DNA of 64,000 nucleotides, taken from positions 25,830-89,829 of the forward strand of contig CALODS010000077.1 in NCBI GenBank assembly GCA_942492225.1, written 5' to 3'. Numbering within the stretch: position 1 is the stretch's first letter; every line of letters begins with the position of its first letter. This document shows positions 27,214-35,721 of the stretch, piece by piece. The notes below the pieces were generated by a model, which was not told the DNA's origin, made no database searches, and saw only the letters and a list, made by a program, of their open reading frames with translations. The position numbers and the translations under genes are program-made. This stretch comes from JAFGTX01 sp942492225 (GTDB lineage: Bacteria; Bacillota; Clostridia; Peptostreptococcales; Acidaminobacteraceae).

Positions 27214-28578
27214 CTAAATATTTAATATACGTGCTAAAGCAGTATACTCTTTTAAGATATTTTTTGTCATTGATGTACAGTAGGCTTGTTTAATGTTTCT
27301 GTGATGCACTCGTTTTTTACAAAAACTTATCCAGCCAACGATTGGACCATTTAATAATTCTGAAAGTAACCTCATTTCATTCGAAAAGTTTTCTTTACAA
27401 TCAAAAAATAGATACTGTACTTTCTCTCTATCTAGCTGCTGCTTGTCGTACAAAAAATAAAAAGATCGTTGAACATCTCGAATCGTCGTTATTTCATTTT
27501 TTAATGGTACAAGAATTAATTCCGATTGTAATACGGATAAACATGTATATGCATCATAGATAAAATTATTCACATTGGTAATCACCAAATCGTATCGTTT
27601 TTTATAATATGCAATGGATTCAATTAATGCCTCGTTAGTAAAGTATTCAAACTTTTTAAGATCATTAGTACCATACAAAATTTTTAAATTTTTAGAAGTA
27701 GAAGATAATCTACATAATTTATCATATCCTTCACTGCTATACTTTTCTTTGTGATAGAGACGTTGTATACCTTCTAAATTTTGATCTAAGTCTGTACCTT
27801 TTCGTTTTTTTGGTGGACAATAAAAATCAACGGTCGGATTTAAACGATTTAAGTCTATAAGTAGAATTTTCTTTTCTGTATTTTTTGCTATGAAAGCAGC
27901 AAGTTCACAGCAAAATTCTGGATTATTCCAAACGGTTATCATACCCTCACCTGCAAAATTTACTTTGGACCGCTGAACTATTCCGTTGCCAGATAGTTTA
28001 ATTCTTTTTTTTATGCGTTCAATAAAAATTTTTTTATGTCGCTGATTGAGGGTATCGTATACATATGTCAAATCTTTCAAAGGAAAGCTCTCTCGCTCTA
28101 ATATGCTATCAAACAAATAATTTAATGCTTCTTCATTTAAAACCTCAACATCCTGACAATATTTTTGGTTGTACAACCAATGATCTACGTGATCACAATG
28201 AACATTAGCGGTCAAAACCAAAGGGTTCTTTTTCCACTCTGATTGTTCAACGACAAAGTTACCACCCGAAGCAAGAAACTTAGGCACACAAGATAAATCA
28301 AAAGTGAGTGGATTTATACTCAAAAGAATAATTCCTGAAAAACCACTGCTACGAATTTTTTCAATCCAATGGGTCATTTTTATAAAATGTTGGTGCTGAA
28401 AACTAATGCATATAATGGTTTTATCTGTATGAAGTGATTCTAAATCTAGGTTAAACAAATCAACTGATTGATAATAACACTGCACTTCCATATTTTCTTT
28501 TCTATAAACTTTTTTAATATTATTACTGTCCTGTATCTTAACGTCTTCTGCTTTTAAGATAAATATAAATTTCATCAT
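27214..28578 (-). CDS. tadZ: TadZ/CpaE-like pilus localisation protein with altered P-loop
   Basis: Protein of about 454 residues: an N-terminal receiver-like domain (about 1-125) and a C-terminal MinD/ParA-like domain (about 215-454). The Walker A region, normally KGGVGKT, reads VNFAGEGMITVWNNP, without the usual lysine, so classical ATP hydrolysis is unlikely. Downstream, KILLIDLNRLNPTVDFY and YDLVITNVNN keep the MinD-like strands. The start is uncertain: ATG ATG at 28578 has no clear ribosome site, and the longer frame would begin inside the -35 box of the promoter. Identity rests on fold and on tadABC directly following. Confidence 0.72.
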   Translation of the reverse strand: MMKFIFILKAEDVKIQDSNNIKKVYRKENMEVQCYYQSVDLFNLDLESLHTDKTIICISFQHQHFIKMTHWIEKIRSSGFSGIILLSINPLTFDLSCVPKFLASGGNFVVEQSEWKKNPLVLTANVHCDHVDHWLYNQKYCQDVEVLNEEALNYLFDSILERESFPLKDLTYVYDTLNQRHKKIFIERIKKRIKLSGNGIVQRSKVNFAGEGMITVWNNPEFCCELAAFIAKNTEKKILLIDLNRLNPTVDFYCPPKKRKGTDLDQNLEGIQRLYHKEKYSSEGYDKLCRLSSTSKNLKILYGTNDLKKFEYFTNEALIESIAYYKKRYDLVITNVNNFIYDAYTCLSVLQSELILVPLKNEITTIRDVQRSFYFLYDKQQLDREKVQYLFFDCKENFSNEMRLLSELLNGPIVGWISFCKKRVHHRNIKQAYCTSMTKNILKEYTALARILNI

Positions 28579-28606
28579 GGTTTCACGCTCATTTACTTTT
28601 TTTACC

Positions 28607-28635
28607 ATTTTGACACACATGTAAAATATTGTCAA
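28607..28635 (-). promoter_or_regulatory. Promoter of the Tad pilus operon
   Basis: On the minus strand, -35 TTGACA (28635-28630) is perfect and -10 CAAAAT (28612-28607) is weak, separated by 17 bases. It starts a transcript of at least eight pilus genes. The weak -10 suggests an activator or low basal use. Confidence 0.5.
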
Positions 28636-28644
28636 TTAAAACGC

Positions 28645-28680
28645 AAAAAAAGTGAAGCAATCATGTGCTTCACTTTTTTT
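28645..28680 (-). terminator. Terminator after the SPFH gene
   Basis: A perfect 15-base stem (28645-28659 with 28666-28680, 6-base loop) with T-runs on both strands. It separates the SPFH/NfeD pair from the Tad operon. Confidence 0.9.
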
Positions 28681-28691
28681 ATCTAATTTTT

Positions 28692-29627
28692 CTATTTTTC
28701 TTTTGTTGTATTAACGACTTCTGTTGCCGAAGCAATCAGTCCCGCAAGATTTTGCATTTCTGAAGGAATAATTAATTTTGTTGATTGACCATCGGCTACT
28801 TTAGCCAACGCTTCAAAACTCTTAAGCGTTAATACCGCTTTATCCGCTCCAGCTTCTTTTATCATTTCTATTCCTTTTGCTGTTGCTTCTTGTACTGTAA
28901 GGATTGCTTCCGCTTCACCTTCTGCTTCTCGAATCTGTGATTCTTTCTTTGCTTCCGCTCTAAGAATCGCTGAACGTTTTTCTGCTTCTGCTTCAAGAAT
29001 AACTGATTCTTTATGACCTTCTGCCACTAGAATAGCTGATCGTTTTTCACCTTCGGCACGTAAAATAGATTCTCTTCTCTCACGTTCCGCTCTCATTTGC
29101 TTTTCCATTGCCTCTTGAATATCTGCAGGTGGAACAATATTTTTAACTTCTACACGGTTTACCTTAATGCCCCATGGATCGGTTGCTTCGTCTAAGATAC
29201 TACGCATTTTCGTGTTGATAATATCTCTTGATGTTAATGTTTCATCAAGTTCTAATTGACCAATAATATTCCTTAATGTTGTTGCTGTTAAATTCTCAAT
29301 TGCAACAATTGGTCTTGATACGCCATAAGTATAAAGCTTAGGATCTGTAATTGCATAATACACAATTGTATCAATTTTCATCGTAACATTATCTTTGGTG
29401 ATAACCGGCTGTGGTGGAAAATCAACAACCTTTTCTTTTAAACTCACTTTATTAGCCACACGGTCTATTAAAGGAATTTTAACGTGTAGTCCAACACTCC
29501 AAGTCCCACTATACGCACCTAAACGCTCAATAACAAATGCACTCGCTTGGGGAACAATCCTAATGTTTGATGCAACTAATCCAATTGCAAATAGTACAAG
29601 AATAACAGTAATAATTACGCCTATCAT
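28692..29627 (-). CDS. SPFH/Band 7 (stomatin-like) membrane protein, QmcA type
   Basis: Protein of 311 residues: an N-terminal membrane helix (about 4-21), an SPFH domain (about 25-185), then a long Ala/Glu-rich coiled coil with repeated AEGEKRSAIL/AEAEKRSAIL units (about 185-250). Such proteins form large membrane-associated cages and act in membrane quality control. It forms a pair with the NfeD gene just upstream, an arrangement known as ybbK-nfeD. Confidence 0.9.
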   Translation of the reverse strand: MIGVIITVILVLFAIGLVASNIRIVPQASAFVIERLGAYSGTWSVGLHVKIPLIDRVANKVSLKEKVVDFPPQPVITKDNVTMKIDTIVYYAITDPKLYTYGVSRPIVAIENLTATTLRNIIGQLELDETLTSRDIINTKMRSILDEATDPWGIKVNRVEVKNIVPPADIQEAMEKQMRAERERRESILRAEGEKRSAILVAEGHKESVILEAEAEKRSAILRAEAKKESQIREAEGEAEAILTVQEATAKGIEMIKEAGADKAVLTLKSFEALAKVADGQSTKLIIPSEMQNLAGLIASATEVVNTTKEK

Positions 29628-29678
29628 GATGATGCCTCCATTCTTTTTACTTTATCATCAATGCCAATTGGCAATTGA

Positions 29679-30116
29679 TTACTTGACGATTAACTTAACA
29701 CCTTCAACCAATACAATGGTTACTTCTCTGTCCAAATCCATCTCACTACCATCTTCTGAAATAGCTGTCCAAATTTGGCCTTTCACCTTCACTTGACCCG
29801 GGGCGTGTTCTTCAATTTTCTTAACAACAAATCCCTTCAATCCAATTAACTCCTCTACATTGGTTTTTGTTGCACCAACTTTAAGTTGTTTTTGAGCAAT
29901 GGGTTTTGTATAAATTAACATAACGATTGACGAAGCTAGAAACACAATAACTTGAGCTAAAAATGGTAACTTAATCATTGATGCTATAAGTGCAAAAATT
30001 GAACCTATGGCAAACCATATAGAGGTAAGTCCCAAAGTCATACCTTCAACAACTGCAAATCCTACAATTAATAATGCCCAAATCATAGGTAATCCAAATG
30101 TAGATAACATATTCAT
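29679..30116 (-). CDS. NfeD-like membrane protein
   Basis: Short NfeD protein of 145 residues without the ClpP-like protease domain. Three to four membrane segments (about 10-75) are followed by the OB-fold NfeD C-terminal domain (about 85-145; GLKGFVVKKIEEHAPGQVKVKGQIWTA region). It partners the downstream SPFH protein. The start follows GAAGGA. Confidence 0.88.
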   Translation of the reverse strand: MNMLSTFGLPMIWALLIVGFAVVEGMTLGLTSIWFAIGSIFALIASMIKLPFLAQVIVFLASSIVMLIYTKPIAQKQLKVGATKTNVEELIGLKGFVVKKIEEHAPGQVKVKGQIWTAISEDGSEMDLDREVTIVLVEGVKLIVK

Positions 30117-30275
30117 AACGCATCCTTCTTTCTATTTGTGATATAAATCACCAAAAGTAGTATATATATATATTTACCATATATTGTACAGCAATAATAT
30201 TAAAAAAGAATTAAGATTAAAATAGATTTTTTTTGGTATCATTTTAATAAGGGGATTTGGGGGAGAGGTGATCAT

Positions 30276-31661
30276 ATGAAACAATCTAAAACAAGGATGC
30301 AAATGTTTTTTGTGTCTATAATAATTGCATTAATTTCTGTATTTGGACCCTACTTATTTTTTTCGGCGTTCCTTTTACAATCTCAATTTTTAATTGTCTT
30401 TTTAACATTTTTTAGCTTGCTATCTTTTTTTACTTATACAATTACAATGATTTCTAGCGCATTTGATGTGCTCTCAAAAGATGAGAGTCAAAATATTTTA
30501 CCACAGTTCCCTAGTTTTTCAGAAAATCTTTCACTCCGACAATTGTTGTCTTTTAGTGATACGCTAACACACTTTATTCGTGTTCGACTGCTTTCACAAC
30601 AAAAATTAATTCAGGATTACAATAAAACGAACACGGAATTAAAGGCACATATTGAAATCAACAAAAAATTTCTTAAATTTGCTCATCAATCAATAATTAC
30701 ACAAAATGACGAAAATGTTCATACTGTTATTCAAAAAGAAATTTTGAATATTATTCAAAGCTTTAATGCTTCATCATTCTATATTTTAGATGATTGTGGT
30801 GATTTATTGAGACTTGATAGTAGCCATGGTTTTGAAGATGATAATTTTTTATTAAAAAGTGTTCCACTTGCAGATTTTCACAGTCCAGTGCACTGTGATA
30901 ACTCAACAATCAAAACACTTAAAAAGATAACTTATGCTAAAGTCAATCATTTCATATCTGATGCTAGACGGCATCATGACATCATTGATATTATTGAACT
31001 TCCAATTTATTTAGACAACTACTTATATGGCATTTTTTATTTTTATAATACCGATCCTAAACGTGAATTCTCAACTGAACTTCGTCTCCTATTAAAATCC
31101 TATACAACACAAGCCATCAATGCAGTAACCAATAAGATTTTAATTAAAAAAACTGCTTTTTTATCAAAATATGATAGTTTGACTGGCATTTATAACAGAA
31201 GTTATTTTGAACAATATTTTGAAGACTTTAACAAGCATGCATTACGATATAAAGAACACTACTCAATTGTCCTTATCGACTTAAATCGTTTAAAATCTAT
31301 CAATGACAAATTTGGTCATGTCGCTGGTGATAGGGCATTGCAAGAATTCGCTTCAACGTTTAAAAGTAAAATTCGTGAAACAGATATATTTGCACGTTTT
31401 GGGGGCGATGAATTTATTGTCATCTTCCACAATTCAAATTTAGAACAAACTGAAGCACGATTAAAAGTTATCCATGAAGAGTTTAAACATCATCATATAA
31501 GATATGGTAGTTTTAATATTCCTATTCGATTTAGTTATGGAGTTTCTTCTTCACCAAACGAATCAATGATTCTCAATATTCTTGTAAAGATTGCAGATGA
31601 AAGAATGTACAAACTTAAAGAAACACTTCATGAAACAGAAAAAGAAGATTTTGATTTCTAA
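30276..31661 (+). CDS. Membrane GAF-GGDEF diguanylate cyclase
   Basis: Protein of 461 residues with two N-terminal membrane segments (about 10-30 and 35-57), a coiled region, a GAF-like domain (about 135-285) and a C-terminal GGDEF domain. The active-site motif FGGDEF (about residue 375) and the preceding DLNRLKSINDKFGH are canonical, so c-di-GMP synthesis is expected. There is no RxxD inhibitory site five residues before GGDEF (RETDIFARFGGDEF has a nearby RETD that could serve). It starts after GAGAGGTG and is followed 57 bases later by a STAS-like gene, probably co-transcribed. Confidence 0.88.
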   Translation: MKQSKTRMQMFFVSIIIALISVFGPYLFFSAFLLQSQFLIVFLTFFSLLSFFTYTITMISSAFDVLSKDESQNILPQFPSFSENLSLRQLLSFSDTLTHFIRVRLLSQQKLIQDYNKTNTELKAHIEINKKFLKFAHQSIITQNDENVHTVIQKEILNIIQSFNASSFYILDDCGDLLRLDSSHGFEDDNFLLKSVPLADFHSPVHCDNSTIKTLKKITYAKVNHFISDARRHHDIIDIIELPIYLDNYLYGIFYFYNTDPKREFSTELRLLLKSYTTQAINAVTNKILIKKTAFLSKYDSLTGIYNRSYFEQYFEDFNKHALRYKEHYSIVLIDLNRLKSINDKFGHVAGDRALQEFASTFKSKIRETDIFARFGGDEFIVIFHNSNLEQTEARLKVIHEEFKHHHIRYGSFNIPIRFSYGVSSSPNESMILNILVKIADERMYKLKETLHETEKEDFDF

Positions 31662-31718
31662 GTTTTTATTGAACGAAATCGGGTAAGGATAGATTAGAAA
31701 TGATTGGAAGGTGATAAC

Positions 31719-32099
31719 ATGACGAATAAAGAGCATTTTATTGAGACAAAAGATGATTTTATTTACTGGTACAATACAAATGGTACCATCACGATTGAAG
31801 AAGCAATTGAACTTTCGAATCAAATTAAAGGCCTTGTAGAAAGTGGGGACTATACGCGTTTAGTCGTTGATAACTCAAAGATGTCTGGTGTATGGAGTTC
31901 CGACGTTGATAAGGTGTGGATTGATTTGATGAAGTACATCGTGCAATACATACCCAAAACAGCAACTATTTGTGAAAATGTCATTAATAAACTACAAGTT
32001 AATTATCTGGCTTCACAATCTGTAAATCCTGAACGTATGAAGGCTTTTACCCTTACAGAAAAAGAAGAATTTGAACATTTTATTCAATCGCACGATTAA
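31719..32099 (+). CDS. Small STAS/SpoIIAA-like protein of unknown function
   Basis: Protein of 126 residues from the ATG at 31719 (site GGAAGGTG). The LVVDNSKMSGVW segment resembles the STAS motif in anti-anti-sigma and SpoIIAA-like proteins, and the alternating strand/helix pattern fits, but the match is weak. It follows the GGDEF gene by 57 bases, so it could be a partner or output protein. No function is assigned. Confidence 0.5.
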   Translation: MTNKEHFIETKDDFIYWYNTNGTITIEEAIELSNQIKGLVESGDYTRLVVDNSKMSGVWSSDVDKVWIDLMKYIVQYIPKTATICENVINKLQVNYLASQSVNPERMKAFTLTEKEEFEHFIQSHD

Positions 32100-32137
32100 A
32101 AAAAGCCACTTCATTTTTTAAAATGAAGTGGCTTTTT
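32100..32137. terminator. Bidirectional terminator
   Basis: AAAAGCCACTTCATTTT (32101-32117) pairs perfectly with AAAATGAAGTGGCTTTT (32120-32136), with T-runs on both strands. It serves the STAS-like gene and yitT, which converge here. Confidence 0.9.
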
Positions 32138-32154
32138 ATTGATAATAACATTTT

Positions 32155-33018
32155 TTATTTATGATGCTGAAATCCCTCTCCGAGAACTTCATGAGTTGTA
32201 TTTAACATTACAAATGCTTCCGGATCAATCTCTCTCACTATAGATTTAACTTTTTGGACTTGAGCTCTATTTACAACGCACATAAGAACATCCTTGTGTG
32301 CACCAGAGTACATCCCTTTTCCCTGCAACGCCGTTACACCGCGTTCTAATTCATTAATAATCCTCATAGAAATTTCTTCTGATTTATTAGAAATAATATA
32401 AAAAGACTTAGAATAATTTAAATCCTCTACGATAAAGTCTGCAGCTTTCACCATTACATATAAACATACTGATGAATATAAAGCCGTTTCGATTTTCCCA
32501 CTGACTACACTCGCCAACGTAATAACACCAATATCCACAATCATCATTAATTTTGCTGCACTGAGTGTTGGAAAAAATTTATTCAATATTGCACCAGCTA
32601 AATCGGTACCGCCTGTACTACCACCCATCTTAAAAAGTAATCCAATACCAATACCCACTATAACACCACCAAAAATTGAAGCTAAAAGTGGATCGGCAGT
32701 TGCGGGTACATTAGTAAATTCAATTTTGTCTAACACAACTAAAAAAAACGATAACCCTAAAGTACCATAAGCAGTCTTAGCACCAGCACTTTTGCCAAGA
32801 ATAAATATGCCTATAATAAACAATGGAATGTTAATCATTAAGTTTGTTAAATATATTGGTATACCCATTAATCGTTCTATGACAATTGCAAGTCCTGTAA
32901 CGCCACCAGGTGCAATTGTATTGGGTTCTAAAAACCAAATAAGACCCAAAGCAATTAGGATAATACCAACGTTAATAATAATTGCTTCCCAAATAATATC
33001 TAATGCTTTTCTTTTCAT
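32155..33018 (-). CDS. YitT family membrane protein (DUF161 + DUF2179)
   Basis: Protein of 287 residues. Five to six membrane segments (about 10-200) with the family motif PGGVTGLAIVIERL and GGSTGGTDLAGAILNKF are followed by a cytoplasmic DUF2179 domain (about 215-275). The family is very common in Firmicutes and its transport substrate is not firmly known. Single gene behind GAGGTGAGG. Confidence 0.88.
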   Translation of the reverse strand: MKRKALDIIWEAIIINVGIILIALGLIWFLEPNTIAPGGVTGLAIVIERLMGIPIYLTNLMINIPLFIIGIFILGKSAGAKTAYGTLGLSFFLVVLDKIEFTNVPATADPLLASIFGGVIVGIGIGLLFKMGGSTGGTDLAGAILNKFFPTLSAAKLMMIVDIGVITLASVVSGKIETALYSSVCLYVMVKAADFIVEDLNYSKSFYIISNKSEEISMRIINELERGVTALQGKGMYSGAHKDVLMCVVNRAQVQKVKSIVREIDPEAFVMLNTTHEVLGEGFQHHK

Positions 33019-33113
33019 AGCCTCACCTCACGTTATTTTGATTCTCTGACCATTAAACAGTAATTAACAGTGTGTGTCAATACCTCATTAACTATACCCA
33101 ACTTATCATCATA

Positions 33114-33250
33114 TTATCCCCATAATAATCGCGATTCATCACATTTTTGTCCACAAAATCTGTGTATAACCTGTGTGTTACTTGTCATTTTAGAACGTAT
33201 ATTCCTAGAACAAGAATTCGGTTATCAACATTACCCACAAGTTATCCACA
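33114..33250. other. Cluster of DnaA boxes in the yitT-arsR intergenic region
   Basis: A perfect TTATCCACA is at 33242-33250 and a TTATNCACA match on the minus strand is at 33161-33169. One-mismatch boxes are at 33114-33122, 33147-33155, 33222-33230 and 33231-33239; the last three boxes (33222-33250) are in tandem on the plus strand. The 309-base gap otherwise holds only the yitT leader and the arsR promoter and operator. Replication-origin, DnaA-titration or transcription roles are all possible. Confidence 0.55.
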
Positions 33251-33261
33251 ATAAAAATATG

Positions 33262-33290
33262 TTGACACTTGCAAAAACAAAGAATATAAT
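33262..33290 (+). promoter_or_regulatory. arsR operon promoter
   Basis: A consensus promoter: -35 TTGACA (33262-33267), 17-base spacer, -10 TATAAT (33285-33290). Strong unless repressed. Confidence 0.9.
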
Positions 33291-33312
33291 CATATTAGAA
33301 TATCCTAATATG
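33291..33312 (+). promoter_or_regulatory. ArsR operator candidate
   Basis: An inverted repeat CATATTAG-6-CTAATATG starts directly after the -10 box and covers the expected transcription start. Its size and position fit an ArsR-family site that shuts off the operon by autorepression. Confidence 0.7.
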
Positions 33313-33327
33313 TCGAGGAGGTGACCA

Positions 33328-33606
33328 ATGAAAATTGATAAAATGACACTCTTACTGAAAGCACTTGCCCACCCAACACGGTTGGAAATACTTGCATTTT
33401 TAAGAGAGAGAGATTCAGAATGTGTTTGTAAAATATACGAATCACTTAATTTAGAACAATCAAACATATCGCAGCACTTGAGAATTTTAAAAAATAGTGG
33501 TGTCCTAATTTCTAAAAAAAAGGGATCATGGGTGCATTACAGTATTGCTCATCCAGAAATTTTTGATATTTTACAGTCTGTCGAAACAATAACAGATCGA
33601 TCATAA
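33328..33606 (+). CDS. arsR: ArsR/SmtB-family metal(loid)-responsive repressor
   Basis: Winged-helix repressor of 92 residues. ALAHPTRLEILAFL and the recognition helix SNISQHLRILKNSGVL are typical. The segment ECVCKIY (about 31-37) corresponds to the ELCVCDL metal-binding motif of arsenite/antimonite sensors, with two cysteines kept. It is first in an operon with a permease and a small thioredoxin, behind a consensus promoter with a palindrome. Arsenic or a related thiophilic inducer is likely, but not proven. Confidence 0.87.
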   Translation: MKIDKMTLLLKALAHPTRLEILAFLRERDSECVCKIYESLNLEQSNISQHLRILKNSGVLISKKKGSWVHYSIAHPEIFDILQSVETITDRS

Positions 33607-33619
33607 AAAGGAGATACTT

Positions 33620-34567
33620 ATGTTAAGTAAATTTGCCCAGTACATTGTTGAGGACATAATGAAACTCAGCATGAATTCACAACTTGGTGGTAGCATCCAT
33701 TTTTTTATATATGACACTTTAAAAATCATTTTATTGTTAAGCTTCATGATTTTTACGATATCATACATCAGAAGTTATTTCCCTCCTGAAAAGGTTAAGA
33801 ATATGATTAACAAGCACAATGGATTTGTTGCCCATGTTTTTGCATCTGTTTTAGGAGTTCTTTCGCCATTTTGTTCTTGTTCGACCGTTCCTATTTTTAT
33901 TGGTTTCGTCGAGTCAGGCATACCACTTGGTGTAACTTTTACATTTTTAATTACCTCTCCAATTGTTAATGAAATTGCCATAGGCTTTTTATTTATTTCA
34001 TTTGGACCAAAAATTGCAATCATCTATACACTTGCAGGGATGACCATTGGTGTTGTTGCAGGGATGATTATTGAGAAAATGAATCTGGTTCATCTCGTAG
34101 AACCCTATGTATTTGAAATTCACACCAAAGAAGACTTTGTTCAAGAAATGTCCCAAAAGGACAGAATAGATTTTTCTATTGGCGCTGTAAAAGATATCGT
34201 TCAGCGTGTATGGATTTTTATTGTTATTGGTATTGGACTTGGTGCTCTTATTCACGGCTATGCACCCGAAGCATTCATGGTAAAATATGCTGGTCCTAAT
34301 AACCCACTGGCTGTTTTTGTTGCAGTTGCAGTTGGTATTCCACTGTATTCAAATGCAGTTGGAACAATTCCAATCGTTGAAGCACTTATCAACAAAGGCG
34401 TTGGCGTCGGAACCGCACTGGCTTTTATGATGTCAGTTGTTGCTCTAAGTTTGCCAGAACTTATCTTACTCAAGCAAGTAATCAAACCAAAGTTAATTGC
34501 CATCTTTGTTGCTATTACAGGCACATCAATTTTAATGGTTGGCTATTTATTTAATATTATCTTATAA
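33620..34567 (+). CDS. ArsP-type (DUF318) permease
   Basis: Membrane permease of 315 residues with about eight segments in two halves. The family signature SPFCSCSTVPIFIGFVESG (cysteines about residues 83 and 85) and a second GIPLYSNAVGTIPIVEAL are present. Relatives (ArsP) export organoarsenicals, and others in this family may carry other metals or selenium species. Located between arsR and a redox protein, with gaps of 13 and 14 bases. Confidence 0.85.
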   Translation: MLSKFAQYIVEDIMKLSMNSQLGGSIHFFIYDTLKIILLLSFMIFTISYIRSYFPPEKVKNMINKHNGFVAHVFASVLGVLSPFCSCSTVPIFIGFVESGIPLGVTFTFLITSPIVNEIAIGFLFISFGPKIAIIYTLAGMTIGVVAGMIIEKMNLVHLVEPYVFEIHTKEDFVQEMSQKDRIDFSIGAVKDIVQRVWIFIVIGIGLGALIHGYAPEAFMVKYAGPNNPLAVFVAVAVGIPLYSNAVGTIPIVEALINKGVGVGTALAFMMSVVALSLPELILLKQVIKPKLIAIFVAITGTSILMVGYLFNIIL

Positions 34568-34581
34568 GTGGAGGGAATTAT

Positions 34582-34815
34582 ATGGAAATTAAAGTATTAG
34601 GTAGTGGGTGTTCTAAATGTACTAAGTTATATGATATGGTTTCAGAAGTTATCGCTGAAAAGCAATTAGATGCTTCTATAACAAAAATAGAGGATTTTAA
34701 AGAAATTCTTGGATTTGGCGTCATGAAAACACCGGCGCTTGTCATTGATGAGAACGTTATTTTCTCAGGATCTGTACCAAATAAGAAAAAAATAGAAGAG
34801 TATTTATCAAAATAA
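34582..34815 (+). CDS. Small thioredoxin/glutaredoxin-like protein
   Basis: Protein of 77 residues with a CSKC redox motif (C10, C13) and cis-Pro in KTPALVID, of the MTH895/redox-active disulfide protein 2 family that commonly follows DUF318 permeases. It probably reduces or delivers the permease substrate; this is inferred from context. Confidence 0.85.
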   Translation: MEIKVLGSGCSKCTKLYDMVSEVIAEKQLDASITKIEDFKEILGFGVMKTPALVIDENVIFSGSVPNKKKIEEYLSK

Positions 34816-34841
34816 AAAACGCCGTTCTAAGAACAGCGTCT

Positions 34842-34880
34842 AAAGAGTGTCTCACTTAACCAATGAGACACTCTTTTTAT
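34842..34880. terminator. Bidirectional terminator
   Basis: AAAGAGTGTCTCA (34842-34854) pairs perfectly with TGAGACACTCTTT (34864-34876), followed by T-runs. A smaller hairpin (ACGCCGTTCT/AGAACAGCGT, about 34819-34839) precedes it. It separates the arsR operon from folK. Confidence 0.88.
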
Positions 34881-35359
34881 TTACTATTTAACCGCTTAAT
34901 CTCTTGATCTTCAATTTTATTAAGCGACTCTTTAATAGAAACACCATAAAGTTGTTCCTCATCACAAACATCTAATAATGGTGCTAAAACAAATGCCCGT
35001 TCGAACATTCTAGGATGCGGTATTTCAAGTCTTTGCGTCTTTACCACCTCATCATCATAACTCAACAAATCTATATCAATCGTTCTTGGTCCCCATCTTA
35101 TAAGTCGTTCCCGGTGCAACAACAGCTCAATGCTTTGACAAACATCGAGTAACTTTAGAGCCGATAAGTCTGTTTCAATTTTAAGCACAATATTTAAAAA
35201 TGCTTCTTGTTCAACACCACCCCACGGAGCAGTTTCAAAGTAATCACTTATTTTTTTTACCGATATACTTGACTGTTGATTTAATAAATTTACTGCCTCA
35301 TCAATCAATGCTCTTCTATCACCCATATTACTACCTAAACTTAAATAACTCACTAACAT
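34877..35359 (-). CDS. folK: HPPK, 6-hydroxymethyl-7,8-dihydropterin pyrophosphokinase
   Basis: Transfers pyrophosphate from ATP to hydroxymethyl-dihydropterin in folate synthesis. 160 residues with SLGSNMGDR, the ETAPWGG loop and RWGPRTIDIDLL (metal-binding Asp pair). It overlaps folB by 7 bases and is the last gene of the folate operon. Confidence 0.95.
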   Translation of the reverse strand: MLVSYLSLGSNMGDRRALIDEAVNLLNQQSSISVKKISDYFETAPWGGVEQEAFLNIVLKIETDLSALKLLDVCQSIELLLHRERLIRWGPRTIDIDLLSYDDEVVKTQRLEIPHPRMFERAFVLAPLLDVCDEEQLYGVSIKESLNKIEDQEIKRLNSK

Positions 35360-35721
35360 GATTGACGCTCCCGAAAAATTTCTACTGCGAAATAATCATA
35401 AATACCATTAACAGGTGCTTCGGGTTTTCTAAGTTGAAGTCGAATGGTTTGTACTTTTTCAAATTGTTTGAAAATCTCTTGCGTTGTTTTTTCTGCTACT
35501 GCTTCTATCAGGTTGAAAGCAGGACCTTCTACTATACTTTTTACAACTTCATATACCATACCGTAATGAACGGTATCTTCTACATGATCACTGTCTCCAG
35601 CTTGTTTTAGCGATACACCAAGTTCTACATCAACAAAAAATTTTTGTCCTAATGTATTCTCGGCTTCCAATACACCATGATACCCAAAAAAACCTAAATT
35701 TTTTAATATTATTTTATCCAT
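35353..35721 (-). CDS. folB: Dihydroneopterin aldolase
   Basis: Converts dihydroneopterin to hydroxymethyl-dihydropterin and glycolaldehyde. 122 residues, KNLGFFGYHGVLEAENTLGQKF with the catalytic region Tyr and later Lys (LQLRKPEAPVNG). It starts directly after the folP stop (TAAATG) and overlaps folK. Confidence 0.93.
   Translation of the reverse strand: MDKIILKNLGFFGYHGVLEAENTLGQKFFVDVELGVSLKQAGDSDHVEDTVHYGMVYEVVKSIVEGPAFNLIEAVAEKTTQEIFKQFEKVQTIRLQLRKPEAPVNGIYDYFAVEIFRERQSC

Noticed and set aside
28578..28635. Longer N-terminus for TadZ from a TTG at 28635
   Set aside because: That TTG is the start of the -35 box TTGACA and has no ribosome site.
33114..33250. Firm oriC assignment
   Set aside because: DnaA boxes are present, but dnaA, dnaN, a clear AT-rich unwinding element and skew data are not visible here.
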